64,000 bases of DNA from Salvelinus alpinus (Eukaryota; Chordata; Actinopteri; Salmoniformes; Salmonidae), in contig NC_092122.1 in NCBI RefSeq assembly GCF_045679555.1, forward strand, positions 9,525,102 through 9,589,101, in the 5' to 3' direction. Below, one piece after another: positions 53,286 through 64,000 of this stretch. The notes under the pieces were generated by a model, which made no database searches, had not been told where the DNA came from, and saw only the letters and a program-made list of their open reading frames with translations. Every line of letters starts with the position of its first letter. Positions within the stretch are counted from its first letter, which is position 1. The position numbers and the translations under genes are program-made.

Positions 53286-53640
53286 GTCTGCATAGGGGTG
53301 AATGACTGTACTGTTAGTCTAATCACATACCATTTCATGGATTTACTAAATGTGTTCATATTGGAAAGGGAATCTGTGATATTCTCTGATCATGTTATGA
53401 TTAAAAGCAGCGTGAGCTGGAAGGAAAGACATTTTTATGTATGGTGAAAAATGGGAAAACAAAAAAATGATAAATATAAGCTGCGTTGGGTAGAACGGCG
53501 AAGAAGCTGCGAATAAACCGGATTCAGCCCTGTAGTTGAATCTGTACCAGAGATGTTCCATGCGGCTTTGTCTGTGCGCAATATATAACAAATCTATTGA
53601 TGGATAAGTTCATCTCTGCTTTTGCTGGGACACTTCTCAG
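53286..53640. other. Unassigned sequence
   Basis: No gene recognised. Confidence 0.5.
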
Positions 53641-53982
53641 CTACGTAGCAATGACGATAAAAAAAAACTCTATATCTTTGACGAAGCCAAATACTGTTTC
53701 TTTCTCCCACGTTATCGACTGTGTCATCGACTGACAGATTGCTATAACATATGATGTGGTTAGCTGATACTTAAAATACCTAACCAGGTGTTGTAAGATC
53801 TGGCATGCGTCAGCAACACCTGGGCAGAAGTACGCACCCAAAAGCTCATCTTTCAAATAGAGTGGTGAAGACATGGAGAAGTTTTGCGGATCCTTCTTCT
53901 CTGGAAGAAATTTAACCCATTCATTGTAGTCGTTATAGCTCAGTAGAGTTGCTATTTCCTCGAAACTTTGCTCGTGTCAATT
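53641..53982 (-). pseudogene. Unidentified open fragment, possibly transposon-derived
   Basis: The minus frame is open from about 53982 to 53641 and reads ...FEEIATLLSYNDYNEWVKFL through ELLGAYFCPGVADACQILQH and ends at a stop. Composition looks protein-like rather than random, but I cannot name the family. It lies 3 kb from a DDE_Tnp_4 transposase on the plus strand, with a Tc1 in between, so the two could be divergent ORFs of one element (inference). No start or splice signals support a host gene. Confidence 0.3.
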
Positions 53983-54838
53983 AACTTGTGACGTTCATGG
54001 TTTACTCATTATATTAAGAAAGTCCAATTCAATCAACAAATACGATAGTCAGTTGAAAAAAAGGTTTTGGGTACAAGACCGTGTAAATAACTGTCTGTGC
54101 TGGGAAAATCACGACATATCCAATGGAGCCAAGCATGGAGAGGCTGCCCGTGGTAACTGTTCCACACCAGTCAGAAACTACCAGCTAAACTACGGCAATG
54201 ATGCTGATGGATCTCTAAACTGAACTTGGATCTGTGTTAAGTAGCGGACATCTCCACTTAATAGAAATTGGACTCAAATCAAAACTTTGTTTGCACATAT
54301 TGAACATGTTTTTTTATTTTTTATTCTAAGTAGTGTAATAACTCAGATTTGATTTTGTTAGCAACATATTTTTTTTGTGCTGTTCCATTTTTTGTTGTTG
54401 CTAATTTTTATTGCTTTCTTCTATTTCAGTTCTTTGACCAGTTAGCTTCTTAGCTAGTTAGCTATCCCGTGTTTTTTCAGTCTAGCTACGTTTTCAATTT
54501 AGAAAACAAGTTGGAGAAATGGGCAAGTGTTTTTTGTAACAGACTAAAACCATCGCTTTTGAGTGCACAACTATGAGAGAGCGATGGATGATGAGGTAAT
54601 TCAGCTAGCCGGTACGTAATGATCATCATGTGTTTCACTTTTTCATCATAGCTAGCTACATTGCTACACCATGAATCAATTAGATGATGATACGTGTGGT
54701 TGTTGCTTTCATCTTGTATACAGCTCGCCAACTATATTCCTTGAATTGTAAACAACACAGTAGGCATGTGTAGCTACCACACATTCTTCCTAACATTACA
54801 AGTGATGTAAAGGTATGTCACCAAGTATTTGCATTGTA
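53983..54838. other. Unassigned A/T-rich sequence
   Basis: No gene recognised. Repeated TAGCTAG/AGCTAGC motifs at 54440-54480 and 54645-54660. Confidence 0.5.
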
Positions 54839-55279
54839 CAGTGCCTTGCAAAAGTATTCACCCTCTGCGTTTTTCCTATTTTGTTGCATTACAACCTGTA
54901 AGTTAAATTGTTTTTAATGGACATACACAAAATAGGCCAAATTGGTGAAGTGAAATGAAAAAAATTATTTGCTTAAAAAAATTATACAAAAAATAAATAA
55001 ATGGAAAAGTGGTGCGTGCATATGTATTCACTCCCGTTGCTATGAATCCCCTAAATAAGATCTGGTGCAACCAATTACCTTCAGAAGTCACATAATTAGT
55101 TAAATAAAGTCCCCCTGTGTGCAATCTAAGTGTCACATGATCTGTCACATGATCTCAGTATATATACACCTGTTCTGAAAGGCCCAGAGTTTGCAACACC
55201 ACTAAGCAAGGGGCACCACCAAGCAAGTGGCACCATGAAGACCAAGCAGCTCTCCAAACAGGTCAGGGACATTGTTGGA

Positions 55280-55485
55280 GCTAGGGGGCAGTATTTGGAA
55301 GTTTGGTGAATGAGGTGCCCAAAGTAAACTGCCTGTTACTCAGGCCCAGAAGCTAGGATTTGCATATAATTGGTAGTATTGGATAGAAAACACTCTAATG
55401 TTTCCAAAACTGTTAAAATAATATCTGTGAATATAACAGAACTGATATGGCAGGCAAAAACCCGAGGACAATCCATCAAGAAATG
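55280..55485. mobile_element. Interspersed repeat replacing part of Tc1 copy C
   Basis: CTAGGGGGCAGTATTTGGAA ... ACTCAGGCCCAGAAGCTAGG ... ATAACAGAACTGATATGGCAGG is foreign to Tc1. It takes the place of the transposase paired domain, so insertion came with a deletion. Limits approximate, type unknown. Confidence 0.6.
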
Positions 55486-55963
55486 TTTAGCTCCACAGCG
55501 GAGATTGGAGTATCTGTCCATAGGACCACTTTAAGCCGTACACTCCACAGAGCTGGACTTTACGGAAGAGTGGCCAGAAAAAAGCCTTTGCTTACAGAAA
55601 CAAATAAGCAAACACGTTTGGTGTTCACCAAAAGGCATGTGGGAGACTCCCCAAACATATGGAAGACGGTACTCGGGTCAGATGAGACTAAAATGTAGTT
55701 TTTGGCCGTCAAGGAAAATGCTATGTCTGACGCAAACCCAACACCTCTCATCACCCCGAGAACACCATCCCCACAGTGAAGCATGGTGGTGGCAGCATCA
55801 TGCTGTGGGCATGTTTTTCGTCGGCAGGGACTGGGAAACTGGTCAGATTTGAAGGAATGATGGATGCCGCTAAATACAGGGAAAATCTTGAGGGAAACCT
55901 GTTTCAGTCTTCCAGAGAATTGAGACTGGGACGGAGGTTCACCTTCCAGCAGGACAATGACCC

Positions 55964-56355
55964 TGTCACGTTCTGACCTTAGTTCCTTTTTTATGTCTTT
56001 ATTTTAGTTTGGTCAGGGCGTGAGTTGGGGTGGGCATTCTATGTTGTTTTTCTATGTTTTGTTCTATATGTTGTATTTCTATGTGTTTGGCCTAGTATGG
56101 TTCTCAATCAGAGGCAGGTGTCGATCGTTGTCTCTGATTGAGAATCATACTTAGGTAGCTTGTTTTCCCACTATGGGTTGTGGGTAGTTATTTTCCGTTT
56201 CAGTGTTTGCACCATTCGGGACTGTTTCGGTTTTCATTTTGTTTCACTTTGTTATTTTTGTATTTTGTCGTATTCATTCTCATTAGAAGACATTATGGAT
56301 ACGTACCACGCTGCATTTTGGTCCTCCTCTCCTTCCACCAACAAAAACTGTTACA
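55964..56355. mobile_element. 392-bp solo-LTR-like element inside Tc1
   Basis: Begins TGTCACG and ends TGTTACA, flanked on both sides by GACCC (55959-55963 and 56356-56360). TG...CA ends with a 5-bp target duplication are the hallmark of an LTR left by recombination of an LTR retrotransposon. Removing it and one GACCC restores the Tc1 frame. It contains an internal inverted repeat CTCAATCAGAG...CTCTGATTGAG (56103-56146). No coding sequence. Confidence 0.85.
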
Positions 56356-56845
56356 GACCCTAAGCATACTGCTAAAGCAACACTCAAGTGGTTTAAGGGG
56401 GAAAATGTAAATGTTTTGGAATGGCCTAGTCAAAGCCCAGACCTCAATCTCATTGAGAATCTGTGGGATCACTTAAAGATTGCTGTACACCAGTGGAACC
56501 CATCCAGCAGTTTTGCCTTGAATAATGGGCAAAAATCACAGTGTCTAGATGTGCCAAGCTTATAGAGACATACCCCAAGAGACTTGCAGCTGTAATTGCT
56601 GCAAAAGGTGGCTCTACAAAGTATTGACTTTGGGGGGGTGAATAGTTATGCACGCTCATGTTTCTGCTTTTTTGTCTTATTTCTTGTTTGTTTCACAATA
56701 AAACATATTTTGCATCTTCAAAGTGGTAGGCGTGTTGTGTAAATCAAATGATACAACCCCCCAAAAAATCTATTTTAATTCCAGGTTGTAAGGCAACAAA
56801 ATAGGAAAAATGCCAAGGGGGTGAATAATTTCGCAAGCCACTGTA

Positions 56846-58055
56846 TGACAGATGGGCTGACAGGAGGCCTAATAGTAGGGTCTCAAGTATTTGCAGCTGC
56901 CATTTTCCATCTGGCAAAGCCACAGGACCTGTATGGTTTAACCGGAAGACGGATAAGCCGGACACAGCAGAACCAGCAGTGCCTCCGCAAGCAAGTGCTG
57001 GCACAGCAGAGGCTGACATGCTGGCAAACACTTCCACAGGCTCTGACATCAACAACCCACCACTGCCGTCCACTGATGCAGGTTTGTTGCCATCCATTGT
57101 TCAGGGTATCATTCTGGAGGAAAATCAAATGGAGTTGAAGGCCTTTAAGGATAAGCAGGGGTATTTCCAGGAGAGGTACTCTGCTTCTCCACTGTCAGAT
57201 GATGATATTAGGATGGAGACTGGACTACCTGACAAGAACATCCCCCTAACTGTTGTCGGTTATATTCAGCGTTTTGAATATTCCATTGGATGGAGGGTTT
57301 CTCTTGAGGACCACGTTTTTATTGCCCTAATGAAGTTGTCAGAACTACATTCATTTGTACTTGGCCAGTCTCTTCCATTGTAGCACAAACACCACTAGTA
57401 ATGTGACCATCACTCTTATTCATGTGCTGCATGAGCTGTTTTTCTAAAAAACATCATGACCACAGTTCCAAGCAAAGAGAGGAATGAAACATGTATCCCT
57501 GCTTCTTTTAAAGTGTTTAATTATTGTAGAATGGTCATTGACTGTACCGACATAGAAATGGCTACGCCATGTCAAACGGAACAGAAGAAACACATACTCA
57601 TCCTACAGAGGGGTGCACTCATTCAATCTCTTACTGGGGGTCGCTCCAAATGCAGTGATAACATACAGTAGCAATTCGTTTCCTAGATCTGTGTCCGATA
57701 CGGTTATTGTGCAGGAGAGTGGAGTGTTGGATAATATTAAGTCTGGAGATGTAATCCTGGCTAACAAAGGCTTTCTCATCCAAGGAATATTGCCCGAGGG
57801 AGTTTCGGTGAACATACCTCCCTTCCTATGTCATGGAAAGTTCACAGAGACTGAAGTCAAAATGGGGAAGCAGATTGCAAGGAATCGGATCCATGTCGAA
57901 AGGGAAAATGCAAGATTGAAGGATTTCAGAATCCTGAGATTTATCCCAGCTTATCTCAGAGGCCACGCTGATGTGCGGACGTAGGTCTGTTGTGCTTTGG
58001 TTAATCTACAGAATCCCCTCATCAAAGAGATTGCAGTTGATGGAAATGAGTAGGG
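56846..58055 (+). pseudogene. DDE_Tnp_4-type transposase, inactivated
   Basis: Plus-strand pieces match the DDE endonuclease of the THAP/DDE_Tnp_4-type transposases common in fish (ISL2EU/Harbinger-like group; group choice is inference). N-terminal linker and helix region 56979-57383 (LPDKNIPLTVVGYIQRFEYS). First catalytic Asp in MVIDCTDIEM (about 57525-57560). Then LLGVAPNAVITYSSNSFPRS, SGDVILANKGFLIQGILPEG with Asn where the second catalytic Asp of A-D-K-G-F is expected, and ARNRIHVERENARLKDF with the final Glu. Stops and frameshifts occur at about 57380-57530, 57600 and 57984. It starts right at the TA of Tc1 copy C, so the Tc1 probably landed in or beside it. Confidence 0.8.
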
Positions 58056-58059
58056 CAGC

Positions 58060-58222
58060 TTCACCAGCCTGTAATCGCTGCTGTGATCACCAGCCTGTCC
58101 TCTCTGCTGTCATCACCAGCCTGTCCTCTCTTCTGTCATCACCAGCCTGTCCTCTCTTCTGTCATCACCAGCCTGTCCTCTCTTCTGTAATTTAGCAGCC
58201 TGTCCTCTCTGCTGTTATCACC
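58060..58222. repeat. 26-bp tandem repeat, about 5-6 copies
   Basis: Unit CATCACCAGCCTGTCCTCTC plus TTCTGT or TGCTGT. Copies at the edges are diverged. It abuts the 29-bp array, and CTGCTGT is shared by both. Confidence 0.93.
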
Positions 58223-58231
58223 CTGAAAACC

Positions 58232-59199
58232 CTCTGCTGTCTGAGTAAACAATGGAAACCCTCTGCAGAATGTTGTCTGAGTGAACAATATAAACATTCT
58301 GCTGTCTGAGTGAACAATAGAAACATTCTGCTGTCTGAGTGAACAATAGAAACATTCTGCTGTCTGAGTGAACAATAGAACCATTCTGCTGTCTGAGTGA
58401 ACAATAGAAACATTCTGCTGTCTGAGTGAACAATAGAAACATTCTGCTGTCTGAGTGAACAATAGAAACATTCTGCTGTCTGAGTGAACAATAGAAACAT
58501 TCTGCTGTCTGAGTGAACAACAGAAACATTCTGCTGTCTGAGTGAACAATAGAAACATTCTGCTGTCTGAGTGAACAACAGAAACATTCTGCTGTCTGAG
58601 TGAACAACAGAAACATTCTGCTGTCTTAGTGAACAATGGAAACATTCTGCTGTCTGAGTGAACAACAGAAACATTCTGCTGTCTGAGTGAACAATAGAAA
58701 CATTCTGCTGTCTGAGTGAACAGTAGAAACATTCTGCTGTCTGAGTGAACAATATAAACATTCTGCTGTTTGAGTGAACAATGGAAACATTCTGCTGTCT
58801 GAGTGAACAATGGAAACATTCTGCTGTCTTAGTGAACAATGGAAACATTCTGCTGTCTTAGTGAACAATGGAAACATTCTGCTGTCTTAGTGAACAATGG
58901 AAACATTCTGCTGTCTGAGTGAAGAATGGAAACATTCTGCTGTCTTAGTGAACAATGGAAACATTCTGCTGTTTGAGTGAACAATGGAAACATTCTGCTG
59001 TCTGAGTGAACAATAGAACCATTCTGCTGTCTGAGTGAACAATGGAAACATTCTGCTGTCTTAGTGAACAATGGAAACATTCTGCTGTCTTAGTGAACAA
59101 TGGAAACATTCTGCTGTCTGAGTGAACAATAAAAACATTCTGTTGTCTGAGTGAACAATAGAAACATTCTGCTGTCTGAGTGAACAATGGAAACATTCT
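58232..59199. repeat. 29-bp minisatellite, about 33 copies
   Basis: The unit contains CTGCTGTCTGAGTGAACAAT followed by AGAAACATT. Variants include ATGG/ATAG/ACAG and CTGAG/TTAG. Since 29 is not a multiple of 3, three minus frames each stay open and give a 29-residue repeat (SLRQQNVSIVHSDSRMF type). These are artefacts. Confidence 0.97.
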
Positions 59200-59209
59200 A
59201 TTTACCAGC

Positions 59210-60282
59210 TGTCAGGTAGTGTGTACACTTATTACTATGAAATTATTAACGGGGCACCAGTCCTTTCTTGGACAAAATGGTATTCTAAGAAGTCCTGACT
59301 CATGAGTTATTTACAATAACTATCAGACTGAAATGAGAATAATAGTAATACATTAATTAATCTGAAGGTATGAATTCTTTGAGAATCAACTGGAGTTCTT
59401 TCCCAGAATAACAAGACAAACACAAGTTCTTTATACAATCAACATTTAATAACGCTAATCAAAATATTTACAAACGTAATGAGAGTGATCATGAAAAGGT
59501 ATTAGGTAGAAAGAAAGACAAGAAAAAGACCTCACGATATCTGAATATTAAAGATGTGATACTCGGTCTGTGACCAAAGTCTGTTGTCGTTGGCTGTGGT
59601 TAGGCCACATAGAGGTGAACAAAGGCAACATGGCGGTGGGTCCTCCTTTGTCCTGAGTTGAGGGGTTCCTTGGCGGTGGTTTCTTGCTCCTTCCCTCTGA
59701 GTTCGGATGGTCCCTCATGGCCTGCTCCTTTGGGTTGTGTACCTAGTTGCTCTATCTGCTGGCTCTTCCTTTGAGTTGCAGAAGCTGTGCTCTAAATTAT
59801 CTTCTCCTTCTTTCATTAAAGAATGTTTGCTTAATCTGCCATTCAGGCTACACTAGCTCTATAAAGACTAAGTCCCTCTGAGACTGTTCAGTGCATGGGC
59901 TCTTCTGTCTCAATTTCTGTACTGGATTACAGGTACTATTTCCTGAAAGGTACTTTCCCTAACTTATCAGTTCAACAGTTATTGCCATTACGGGCAAAGG
60001 TCCAGGCCCTGTGGTCGGCCTACTAAAGATGCAGGTTCTCCTCCCTCCTGGAGAGAGGTTTGGCTTGAGAGGTCCAGCTGGATAAGAGGCTAAGAGCTAA
60101 GAGAGTGAGGGGGAGGGGGAGACGGCAGTGTCCTTTTGTAGTCCTGTGAGGTCACATGACCTTTTGCCTGGGAGAGAGGTTGGAGGTACTCAGTAGTCCA
60201 TAACAGTTCAGCATTATAGACGGACAGTAAAAGGATATTCAACATTATTCAAAATATGAAATTAAAATGACACATCACTACA
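59210..60282. mobile_element. LTR-like insertion, 1073 bp
   Basis: Begins TGTCAGGTAGTG, ends CACATCACTACA, and is flanked by CAGC on both sides (59206-59209 and 60283-60286). TG...CA with a 4-bp duplication fits a solo LTR of a retrovirus-like or other LTR element. The sequence right of it (CTGTCTGAGTGACAAATGG) resembles the 29-bp unit, so it inserted at the edge of that array. No coding region seen; orientation unknown. Confidence 0.6.
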
Positions 60283-60286
60283 CAGC

Positions 60287-60844
60287 TAACTGTCTGAGTG
60301 ACAAATGGAAACCCTCCGCTATCCAAGTGACCAATGGAAAAGCCACCTGCCTTTGCTGTCATCACCAGTGAGAACATCATTAAGGTAATTTGGCACTGTC
60401 AAATTATAGAAGGTTAGTCTAATCATTTAAACCACCTAAATATATTCACATTCCCTAACCCTAACCCTAACATTTAGTGTTTGAAACTCAAACATGAATT
60501 TCCCAACTGCTTTTTCCATAATCCTGCAGACTCTTTATCATTCTCTATAGCTAATATTCCAATGCAGTCAACATTATGCATGCCCACCATGGCATTGGAC
60601 AGCTGCTGACATTTGAGAACTCATCTGGTTTAGAAATCAAACTCCGGTCTTATTGCAGAGCATATTGTATACATTTTGCCCAGCTGTTTTTAGAGAATAT
60701 TGTTTTGAAAGGTATGTCATGTTGGCTAATATGCATATGCATCTGTTGTTTTAAACCTCCATTCCAGCGTACTGTTGGGGTTCGTTTCCTTGTTCCTTGT
60801 CAATCATTGGCTCATTAGTGAAATTATCATTATGACAATATCTT
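60287..60844. other. Unassigned sequence with telomere-like motif
   Basis: CCCTAACCCTAACCCTAAC at 60453-60471 is three telomere-type units. Otherwise no gene or repeat recognised. Confidence 0.6.
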
Positions 60845-61380
60845 TAATTAAATCATTCAAAAACCTTTATTAATGCAGTTGCAAACAGAAGTTGACAACA
60901 GGAACATAACGCACGTTTCCGAGTAAGTTTTGCATCAAAGAAAAGGTCCCAAGTTCTTTTATTAAACCCTAGTGATGTCACTGCCTACGTCATTATCTTT
61001 TACTCATGAGACCAAAACCATGCCTACTCAACACTAAAACTCTTGTTTATATAGCTATCTAAAGCTTAGCAGTAAATGTCCAAGTTGATTTATAGTGGAA
61101 TGTCTGACTAATCTCTTATCTCTTACACTCCCCTGCAGAGCTCTGTCTTCACAGTCACACATTTCTCAAACAGTTTCTTCATAATAGGGAGAAAGACTAG
61201 AAAAGTACTGTGGAACAATATTAAACCTCATAATGTATATATATTGTTAATCTGTAGTCTAGGACCCTATAAATGTAAGGAGGGAGGGGTCTTATAACCC
61301 CTCCCCTTCTATTAATACAACATAAGCATAATCAATTATTATAATACATCAAACATTTGGTACAGCCCCTATCATGACCC
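60845..61380 (-). mobile_element. Possible LTR-like repeat
   Basis: Read on minus: GGTTATAAGACCCCTCCCTC with a possible TATA element near 61290, and a polyadenylation-like ATTAATAAAGG near 60866-60878. Length and the order TATA then AATAAA fit an LTR. Ends and target duplication could not be fixed. Confidence 0.35.
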
Positions 61381-63364
61381 CTAGGTGAACCCCTTTCAGT
61401 ACATGGCACACACACACATCTTTCCATTTACATGCTTTTTGGGTTTCTATGCAAATTATATGATTGAATGTTTCTTTAAGCCTGCAGCTAGTTACTTGAA
61501 ATGAGATATATAACCATGCCAATGCATGATTGAAAACTTGAATTCACAGAGAGGAAGACAGAGAGAATGAAACACTAGCTTCCTGAGCAGACAAGTTGGC
61601 ATTTCCATTAGCTGGCTAGGCTAGTCACTGTAACATCGGAGAGCTTTCAATAAATTGGCTAAGTGGTCAACAGAGTTACCTCTTCATGCGATCAAGACAA
61701 TTTGCATTTGCATTCTGCATGTTTCAGGTGCACTCGAAAACAGATATTTATCTTATTTCAGCCTTCACCACAACAGGTGTGTTTACATCTTAGATAGCAG
61801 CAGGCCACTGGCTGCCATCATCATGAGGGGTATGTACGGGAGTTCTGATTGGTTCCAAGTTTAGCAGATCAACACATTTTTCCGATCAGACACAGTGTTG
61901 AAATATAATTGTTATGAGAAAATGTGTACGAATTGAAGGTACCAACAAATGTTATAGTCATCATTAAATAAAAGGTAAAACATTTTAACAAGAATGTTTT
62001 ACTGAGATTTAAAAAAAAAAGCAGCTCCTCCCTCGACAGGGATCGTTCAACTTAATTTTTGGGGCTTTGGCCCACCACCTATGGTTAACAAAACGTACAT
62101 TAAACAGTGAAAGAAATATGGTGAAAAACAGCGTGTGGCGCTTGTCAAAGTCCTCCAACATATCCATGTTGGTCTTCCAAGACTCACCATGAAGATGGAG
62201 ATGATGACAGCCTGCTTTGTTGTCCAAACATCAAAGAAGCAGGTGTCCCTCTGTGTTCGGTGGAGCTGCCCGTGGACGTGGTGGCAGTAGAGGTGTTCTT
62301 TTAGACAGAAGGTCCCACCCTTCTCCCGAACGCAGAACTCTAGAGTAGATTAGCCAGCGCTACTATTACCCCCCTGTGCTAACCTCTGTGTGTGAGATGT
62401 GATTAGGAAATACTGATCCTTGAATGGTGAAAAGAAAATCTGTAAACTTCAGTTAGTTCTTCTCTCTCTCTCCAACTCACCATGCCAATGGATAACGCTT
62501 TTTGGCACATTAATATAATTAGTCAGAGCGAGGGAGGAGAGGATGGAGGGAAAGAGAGAGAGAGAAACACCATCTGTGGTAAACCATGATGTTGACTTTA
62601 TTTTTAAAGGACCAGTAAGGAGGTGTGGGTTGGAGCTACACATGACAACTAGTCACATATGCAGATTAAAATCTTACTACCTTCTCAGGGATTGTGGTAG
62701 GCTAAAACCGGCACTTTTAGTAAAACGTTGATTCATGTCCACTGTCCATTTTTTTAATAACTATTTCAGAGAATAAATTGTATTTAATAATATTTTCCTG
62801 TGCAGCAACCATTGATTTACTGCAGGGATAACGTTTTACTACCAACCCAAACCCCTATATGATGTAACACACAGGTTACTGTTGATCCCACAACAAGAAC
62901 ATCTCAGTAGTATTCTGGAATAAACAGAACACAGTATAGTGACTAATGTTTCCCACACTTTATTATGCCTGTAATGACATATTGTATTTGCCTATATTGT
63001 ACATACAATACATAGGAAGAACAGACAGCTTTCCTTATACTGTGGATCAATCATCCATATTCCTCAGCATCATTGCTATACGGATTTAAACCCACCAGTA
63101 CTAAAAATCCCCAGAGGCTAAACCGATGCAGCCCACAGCATACAATTACATTGTGAGTACTAAATGGACGGCTAGAGAGGCCTCTCTCCATCCCAGCACC
63201 AATACTGCTACCACAGCCGTCTGCCTAGACCAGATACTTCACTCGCTCTTTCCAGCTAATTTAGCGTACCAATCAGCACACAGAACTGTTTCCTCTTCCT
63301 CTCACTCGCTCTTGGAGTAGTGTATGTATGATGATGATGATGTGTGTGTGCACAGTGGGCTCGG
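61381..63364. other. Unassigned sequence with one exon-like segment
   Basis: No repeat family or gene recognised apart from the segment at 62188-62339. 62455-62575 has CT/GA low complexity. Confidence 0.45.
62188..62339 (-). other. Exon-like segment, unidentified
   Basis: On minus, a 152-nt open stretch reads FCVREKGGTFCLKEHLYC... and ends ...KQAVIISIFM at a consensus donor ATG|GTGAGT (GT at 62187-62186). It is Cys/His-rich and then hydrophobic, like the edge of a membrane segment. The upstream acceptor (CTCTAG) is weak. I do not recognise the family. It might be an exon of a neighbouring gene on the kcnd strand or chance. Confidence 0.25.
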
Positions 63365-63560
63365 GAAAGAGAGAGAGGGATAGAGTGAATGAGAGTGAGC
63401 TTGCAATGTGTGAGGGGCTGCAGCTGGCACAGGGGTGCACCCATTAGCCCCAGTCCAGCCTGCCTGAGTTGACAGGGGGAGGGAGAGGTGATAGATAGAT
63501 TGAAGGCCAGAGAGAGCGAGAGGGAAAGAGGGTGATGGCAAAAGGGGGAAAAGAAAGAGA
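63365..63560. repeat. GA-rich low-complexity tract
   Basis: AGAGAGAGGGATAGAG and similar purine runs. A short GAT trinucleotide run lies at 63328-63342 just before it. Confidence 0.75.
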
Positions 63561-63710
63561 AATGGTGAACAGAAACGGCGAGATCAGTTTGATGTGTGAA
63601 GGTTTCACACAGAAGGAGAGCAGTGTGGTGGACTATAATGTACTGTGTATAATGCATTGGTCTCAGGTGTGCTGGTTTATAGGAAGTACCTATTTAGCTT
63701 GGAGATGGTT

Positions 63711-63916
63711 ATGAAAACACTGGACACACTAATACAGCAGATAATACAATCAGACAGAGGGAGAAAACACTGGACACACTAACACAGCAGATAATACAAT
63801 CACACAGAGGGAGAAAACACTGGACACACTAACACAGCAGATAATACAATCAGACAGAGGGAGAAAACACTGGACACTAACACAGCAGATAATACAATCA
63901 GACAGAGGGAGAAAAC
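63711..63916. repeat. 50-bp tandem repeat, 4 copies
   Basis: TGGACACACTAA recurs at 63721, 63771, 63821 and, with 4 bp missing, 63871. The rest of the unit is ACAGCAGATAATACAATC and AGACAGAGGGAGAAAACAC. Confidence 0.96.
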
Positions 63917-64000
63917 AGAGTGAGGGAGAGGAAAGGTATAGGAATAGAAAGAAAGTACAATAAAAGAGAGAGAGAAATGAGGCCAGAGAGGAATAGAGTG
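63917..64000. repeat. GA-rich tail at window edge
   Basis: AGAGAGAGAAATGAGGCCAGAG-like purine-rich sequence without a fixed unit. Confidence 0.7.

Larger units (their letters stand above)
54839..56843 (+). mobile_element. Tc1/mariner copy C, interrupted by two insertions
   Basis: The left end CAGTGCCTTGCAAAAGTATT and right end ...TTTCGCAAGCCACTG are inverted and flanked by TA at 54837-54838 and 56844-56845. Transposase start MKTKQLSKQVRD at about 55235. The paired domain is replaced by foreign sequence (about 55280-55485). It resumes at [20 protein letters not shown] and GLYGRVARKKPL. The catalytic core FQQDND is interrupted after GACCC by a solo-LTR-like element (55964-56355) and continues with PKHTAKATLKWFKGKNVNVL and [15 protein letters not shown]. 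Non-functional. Confidence 0.92.

Noticed and set aside
58139..59196. Long minus-strand ORFs with 29-residue repeats
   Set aside because: They are three frames of the same 29-bp minisatellite; none has a domain outside the array.
60453..60471. Interstitial telomere or chromosome fusion point
   Set aside because: Only three CCCTAA units. A similar stretch at 30185 belongs to an interspersed repeat. Too short for a fusion claim.
60845..61380. Complete LTR with defined ends
   Set aside because: No TG...CA pair with matching flanking duplication could be found, so it is kept only as a low-confidence repeat.
62188..62339. Connexin exon
   Set aside because: Cys spacing does not match the connexin extracellular loops and the PTEK motif is absent.

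Overview
This is vertebrate genomic DNA, almost certainly from a salmonid fish. The evidence is an HpaI-type tRNA-derived SINE, three salmonid-type Tc1/mariner copies, several L2-type LINE 3' ends with the (TTTGA)n tail, and a very high load of GT/CA microsatellites and minisatellites. There are no operons, CRISPR arrays or other prokaryotic features. Genus and species cannot be fixed from the sequence alone.

The only host gene that can be named is a Kv4 (Shal) voltage-gated potassium channel, best read as kcnd2, on the minus strand. Its first coding exon (37520-38631) encodes 371 residues, from the KChIP-binding N terminus through the T1 domain, S1-S5 and the pore helix. It ends at a splice donor inside the K+ filter. 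Upstream (higher coordinates) a short 5'UTR segment, a predicted 314-bp 5'UTR intron and a probable promoter region lie between 38632 and about 39400. Positions 1-37519 would be the large first coding intron, and 39400-64000 the 5' flank. No second coding exon is in the window.

Left part (1-37519): a broken L1-like LINE (1-1075), a hAT-like element (1700-2624), a possible second DNA transposon (4628-5956), an internally deleted L2 LINE (7523-8985), a Tc1 copy with an internal 56-bp amplification (10165-11861), a long degenerate L2 copy on the minus strand (13979-16745), and minisatellites with 10-bp (16850-17325), 19-bp (22418-23310), 16-bp (27149-27260), 37-bp (32077-32752) and 60-bp (32975-33515) units.

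Right part (39400-64000): a 1.95-kb hAT-like element with a near-perfect 8-bp target duplication that hosts an L2 3' end (40893-42839), a Tc1-retroelement-Tc1 mosaic (45506-48091), an 11-bp-TSD MITE (49064-49162), an HpaI SINE (49866-50048), a 44-copy 27-bp array that keeps a 495-codon frame open (50644-51831), an RT fragment (52470-53285), a Tc1 interrupted by a second repeat and a solo-LTR-like element (54839-56843), a dead DDE_Tnp_4 transposase (56846-58055), 26-bp and 29-bp arrays (58060-59199), and an LTR-like insertion (59210-60282).

No new multi-gene system was found. The unusual content is the density and layering of tandem arrays and nested transposons around one ion-channel exon, with several well-resolved insertion junctions. 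The gaps between these features are described as region entries; a few look single-copy and could hold regulatory elements, but conservation cannot be judged from one sequence.
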